DNA from: Datnioides undecimradiatus
Taxonomy: Eukaryota > Chordata > Actinopteri > Lobotiformes > Datnioididae
Assembly: GCA_008933995.1 (NCBI GenBank)
Contig: WARS01000032.1
Coordinates: forward strand, 5,503,133 to 5,567,132
Length of the DNA: 64,000 nt
Direction of reading: 5' to 3'
Shown: positions 61,901-64,000 of the stretch, piece after piece
Layout of the letters: every line of letters starts with the position of its first letter
How positions within the stretch are numbered: position 1 is the first letter of the stretch
Translations under genes and position numbers: made by a program
Notes under the pieces: generated by a model
Databases searched by the model: none
Seen by the model: the letters and a program-made list of their open reading frames with translations, nothing else
Told to the model about the DNA's origin: nothing

Positions 61901-63790
61901 AATGCTTCATCTGGTGCACTGTCAGATAAAAAATATGACTTTTTAATAAATGCCTTTCATAAAACTTGCCAAATGCTTATGGGCATTTAGAAATTGTAAT
62001 AGCTGCAGATATAATTCTTAATGAAAAGCAAATATGCAATAGATGAAATCAGTGTTTACCACTAATGTTTGTTTGTATTCCCATTTGATTTTCATCTGAC
62101 TTTGTTTTGTTTTTTTTTTAACTGAAACAGGCATTGAACTTTAATTTGTATTTATTTTTAGGCACTGACTTTAGTGCTTATGTGGACAGTTGCACTGGCT
62201 CAGTACACATAAGACATCATACACCTTCTTCAGTGTTTTATTTTTTTATTTTGCATCTTTAATTTGCAAATAAAACTGTAAAATTGTTCCATGGAGGTCA
62301 GAAGAAGACAACTTTTTATATTGAACCTCAGTGTGAGGGCTACAGCTGGAGCTCATCAGCTGTCAATCACAGCTCGTTAGTTGCCCTACAGGAGAGCCAG
62401 CCTGAGCTGCAGACAAAGGTCAGTGTGGCTTCAGTTTGTATTCAGACGTCACAGCACGTGTTTGTTGTTCCTGCAGAAAAAAAAGTTGGTGCTCTCCTGC
62501 CTGGGCTCCAAGGCCTCCGCTCTCCCAGTTTTACCCCTTATTAATTCTGTGTTTCTCTAATGAACCTCATTCCAGGGGGTTGTTTGTATTATAATTAATG
62601 GACCATCCTGTTGTGTTGCCCAACTGATGTTTCCCCAACATCACAGACCTGAGCCAATTAGTGCCTCAGCAGAAGCATGTTTAGAATACTGCACATGCTC
62701 ATAGGCATACACACATCCTGTGGCTGTGTTCCTACTTCATACCACATGCTGTGCCAGTTGTACATCTACTGTATTTAGGAAACATTCCAAGATGTCTCAT
62801 GGAAACATGTAAAAGTAGAAATGAAATATTATATCTTTGTAAAACAAAATCTTTCTTTTTTCCAAGCAGAGGGGATGCATCTCAGATGATAGGCCATATG
62901 AATTCAGACATAAGAAACAGCATGAATCCACTCACCTGGTGATGAATTTGTCCCCTCATCTGTCTTTTTTGTCTCTGTCTCCTCTCCCCTTGTCGGTGCA
63001 GTTGGTGTTCCCTCCCCATCTTCAGAACCTGCCAGGTAGTTCCAAGGTTTCCAAATAGACTTGACAATTTTTGAGATCACCTTAAACAATAAATGTGTGA
63101 AAGGACAGAAAATTAGCTCATACACTGATTCTTCTTCAGTTTAAATGTCTTAAATCTCAAATAGATGTGTAAACCCAGACCAACCTTCTTCTCAGCAGGA
63201 GTGGGTTGGACCGGTGGTCGGAGAAACTCCTCTGAGTCAGGGCCAGGCAGCAGTGGCTCTCCCCAGTCTAACATGCTCTGTCCTGGGATTAGCTGGAGGG
63301 TCACAAATGACCCTGAGGATTCTGAGGACCAGGGGTCTGAGGCTGGGGACACAATCACTTGGGTTATCACAGTCCCCCCATTTTTTGTGGTCAATACACA
63401 TAATTAGACATCACCCTTACAAGTGTCAGTGCTGTGAGGAGAGGTGTCTTCTTCCAGGTCAACCAGTCCTGTCCAGTTTGAAGGTGAACCATCTCCACCA
63501 TCTGAGGATCCTGCAAAGATACATTTAAAAAAATGTTTATATCTACAGTATGTTCAATCTGGCTGTATTTGTATTTGGCTATATTTGTTTTTTATATTGG
63601 ATATATATGCTCCTACAAATCTGAAAATCGTAGACAAATGTAAAACCTCTGGTAGTTGTGGTTTGTTGTGTAGTCAAATCAGGATTGTCTGTCCCTGCAG
63701 AGTCAGTGTCACTTGAGCCTGTGAGGTAGCTCCAGGGTTTCCACAGGGAGGTGTAGATCTGAGAGATGGATCCCGAATCCTTCACTTTAC
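46348..63790 (-). CDS. ncan: ncan (neurocan), 3' part of gene
   Basis: Neurocan is a secreted brain chondroitin sulfate proteoglycan of the lectican family that binds hyaluronan (N-terminus, not in the window) and tenascins (C-terminus). Exons in transcript order are 63790-63647, 63510-63421, 63342-63185, 63080-62936, 60153-58966, 55407-55291, 51607-51494, 49543-49492, 49280-49174, 48738-48656, 48053-47909, 46811-46629 and 46466-46348. All junctions keep phase, giving 882 codons including the stop. The order is Ser/Thr/Pro-rich carrier region, EGF, EGF, C-type lectin, sushi, basic tail. Two EGF modules and the His/Arg tail separate it from brevican. Signal peptide, Ig and link modules lie beyond 64,000; the first exon here enters in phase 1. 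Teleosts may have two copies, so this could be ncana or ncanb. Confidence 0.95.
46629..46811 (-). CDS. ncan: ncan sushi (CCP) domain
   Basis: A 61-codon exon, phase 1 at both ends: [40 protein letters not shown] and [20 protein letters not shown]. Four Cys and the GxW pattern define a CCP module. It is very close to human VLCGPPPAVENASLIG. The donor GTAAGT was chosen over an earlier GT because it is consensus and keeps phase. Confidence 0.97.
46812..47908. other. ncan intron (lectin to sushi)
   Basis: Nothing recognisable beyond ordinary intron sequence. Confidence 0.65.
47909..49543 (-). CDS. ncan: ncan C-type lectin domain (four exons)
   Basis: Exons 49543-49492, 49280-49174, 48738-48656 and 48053-47909 code for about 130 residues: [60 protein letters not shown] and [20 protein letters not shown], ending [18 protein letters not shown]. 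The WIGLND motif, the QPD sugar/calcium triplet and the WNDVPC site are all intact, so calcium binding is expected. In lecticans this domain binds tenascins and fibulins. The exon phases (2, 1, 0, 1) keep frame. Confidence 0.97.
48054..48655. other. ncan intron inside the lectin domain
   Basis: AT-rich. Nothing recognisable. Confidence 0.65.
48739..49173. other. ncan intron inside the lectin domain
   Basis: T-rich intron. Nothing recognisable. Confidence 0.65.
49911..49941. repeat. (CA)n microsatellite
   Basis: About fifteen CA units. Confidence 0.95.
49998..50020. repeat. (GT)n microsatellite
   Basis: About eleven GT units, 57 bases after the (CA)n tract. The two complementary tracts could pair. 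Confidence 0.95.
50547..50585. repeat. perfect inverted repeat (17-bp stem, 5-base loop)
   Basis: GTAGAACATCTACTGTA at 50,547-50,563 is followed after AAATG by its exact reverse complement at 50,569-50,585. The stem stops abruptly at T-T mismatches outside. Confidence 0.9.
51494..51607 (-). CDS. ncan: ncan EGF-like domain 2 (calcium-binding type)
   Basis: A 38-codon phase-1 exon: [20 protein letters not shown] then [18 protein letters not shown]. The DVDD start and the Asp/aromatic pattern fit calcium-binding EGF. It is nearly identical to human [18 protein letters not shown] and CLCLPSYGG. Confidence 0.97.
52085..52330 (+). mobile_element. tRNA-derived SINE relic
   Basis: GGGTTCAAGCCCC at 52,133-52,146 is a good pol III B-box; the A-box side is degraded. 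Downstream come CTGAAGAGGCCTTAAGCAAC-like strings typical of fish SINE bodies (compare TGTCCTTGAGCAAG). A tail-like CTCTACGGAGATCCGTGAAG follows, close to the common ACGGGGATCAATAAAG end. The family was not determined. Confidence 0.5.
53266..53288. repeat. (TTTA)n microsatellite
   Basis: Five to six TTTA units. Confidence 0.9.
55291..55407 (-). CDS. ncan: ncan EGF-like domain 1
   Basis: A 39-codon symmetrical phase-1 exon with six Cys: [20 protein letters not shown] then [16 protein letters not shown]. It matches human neurocan PCLHGGTC and FAGENCEI. It lacks the Asp-x-Asp start of calcium-binding EGF modules. Confidence 0.97.
55408..58965. other. ncan intron (carrier exon to EGF1)
   Basis: A 3.6 kb intron. 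No exon, RNA gene or clear mobile element was recognised. Confidence 0.6.
58966..60153 (-). CDS. ncan: ncan large mucin-like/chondroitin-sulfate exon
   Basis: A single 396-codon exon, phase 1 at both ends, starts [18 protein letters not shown] and ends TITLSPT. It is dominated by Ser, Thr and Pro (O-glycosylation). DEGSGE near 59,745-59,765 is a classic acidic-SG chondroitin sulfate site. Just before it is an unusual Arg/Gly/Lys/Glu stretch ([20 protein letters not shown] and following) at about 59,745-59,870. Downstream are a run of Thr (59,590-59,640) and long Ser-Pro repeats (59,245-59,475). The exon corresponds to the large central exon of lecticans, whose sequence diverges fast. Confidence 0.9.
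60154..62935. other. ncan intron before the large carrier exon
   Basis: A 2.8 kb AT-rich intron. Nothing recognisable. Confidence 0.6.
62936..63790 (-). CDS. ncan: ncan carrier-region exons with duplicated Trp motif
   Basis: Four exons code for about 179 residues. The first (63790-63647) contains [20 protein letters not shown]. The fourth (63080-62936) contains [20 protein letters not shown]. This motif duplication points to local exon duplication. The second (63510-63421) and third (63342-63185) are acidic and Ser/Pro-rich ([26 protein letters not shown]). The junction after AEKK (GTTGGT donor) is weaker than the others but fits the phase of the next exon. These are poorly conserved proteoglycan core sequences, recognised mainly by continuity with the exons downstream. 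Confidence 0.82.
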
Positions 63791-64000
63791 CTGGGAAACA
63801 AGATGAAGAGATATGCTGTTCACATGCCGATTGCTGATTTTACCCAGTTTGTGTCAAAGCTTCTCAAAGTGTGCTTTAAATTAGCAGGAATTGGCCAATA
63901 TCAGTCAAGAAGGAGAACAAAAGCTGAGTATCTAGATATTTCACTTCAACACATCCTGTCTTTTGTTCCCTCTTTCCTCCTGCCTCTGTCAATCCAGCAG

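Overview
This is vertebrate nuclear DNA, almost certainly from a ray-finned fish and probably a percomorph. The genes are intron-rich with standard GT-AG junctions. The gaps are AT-rich and full of (CA)n, (CTAT)n and (ATT)n microsatellites. Several relics look like common teleost repeats: an L1/Tx1-type reverse-transcriptase fragment, a tRNA-derived SINE, a Rex/RTE-like 3' tail and a widespread percomorph interspersed repeat. No organellar, bacterial or viral gene was seen. All exon models were built by hand from reading frames, splice signals and phase continuity. Names rest on remembered similarity to human proteins, with no database search.

Positions 1-29,500 (minus strand) hold the 5' half of pde4dip (myomegalin), a centrosome/Golgi coiled-coil scaffold. 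Twenty-eight exons (29,469 down to 125) join in phase and code for about 1,231 residues, including a complete CM1 motif that recruits gamma-tubulin. The rest of the gene lies off the left edge. A second first exon (11,398-10,064) carries a Cys4 zinc module and joins the shared rod at the same phase-0 exon. The gene therefore has a long CM1 form and a shorter zinc-module form from an internal promoter.

Positions 32,200-37,600 (minus strand) hold three small membrane-protein genes that I do not recognise. Two are tandem paralogues of 146 and about 191 residues, with one near-identical membrane and juxtamembrane block and an intron at the same site and phase. The third is a 47-residue single-exon micropeptide behind a strong Kozak sequence. 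An orphan exon-like segment lies between them. This cluster is the best candidate for undescribed biology in the window.

Positions 38,783-43,195 (plus strand) hold a complete ten-exon tm6sf2-like gene of 376 residues, an ER membrane EXPERA protein linked to lipid secretion. Positions 46,348-63,790 (minus strand) hold the 3' part of ncan (neurocan), a brain chondroitin sulfate proteoglycan: a long Ser/Thr/Pro-rich carrier region, two EGF domains, a C-type lectin domain, a sushi domain and a His/Arg-rich tail. Its 5' exons (signal peptide, Ig and link modules) lie off the right edge. tm6sf2 and ncan converge tail to tail, which matches the human 19p13.11 neighbourhood, while human PDE4DIP is on 1q21. 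The genes share a chromosome here but nothing in the sequence implies a common pathway.
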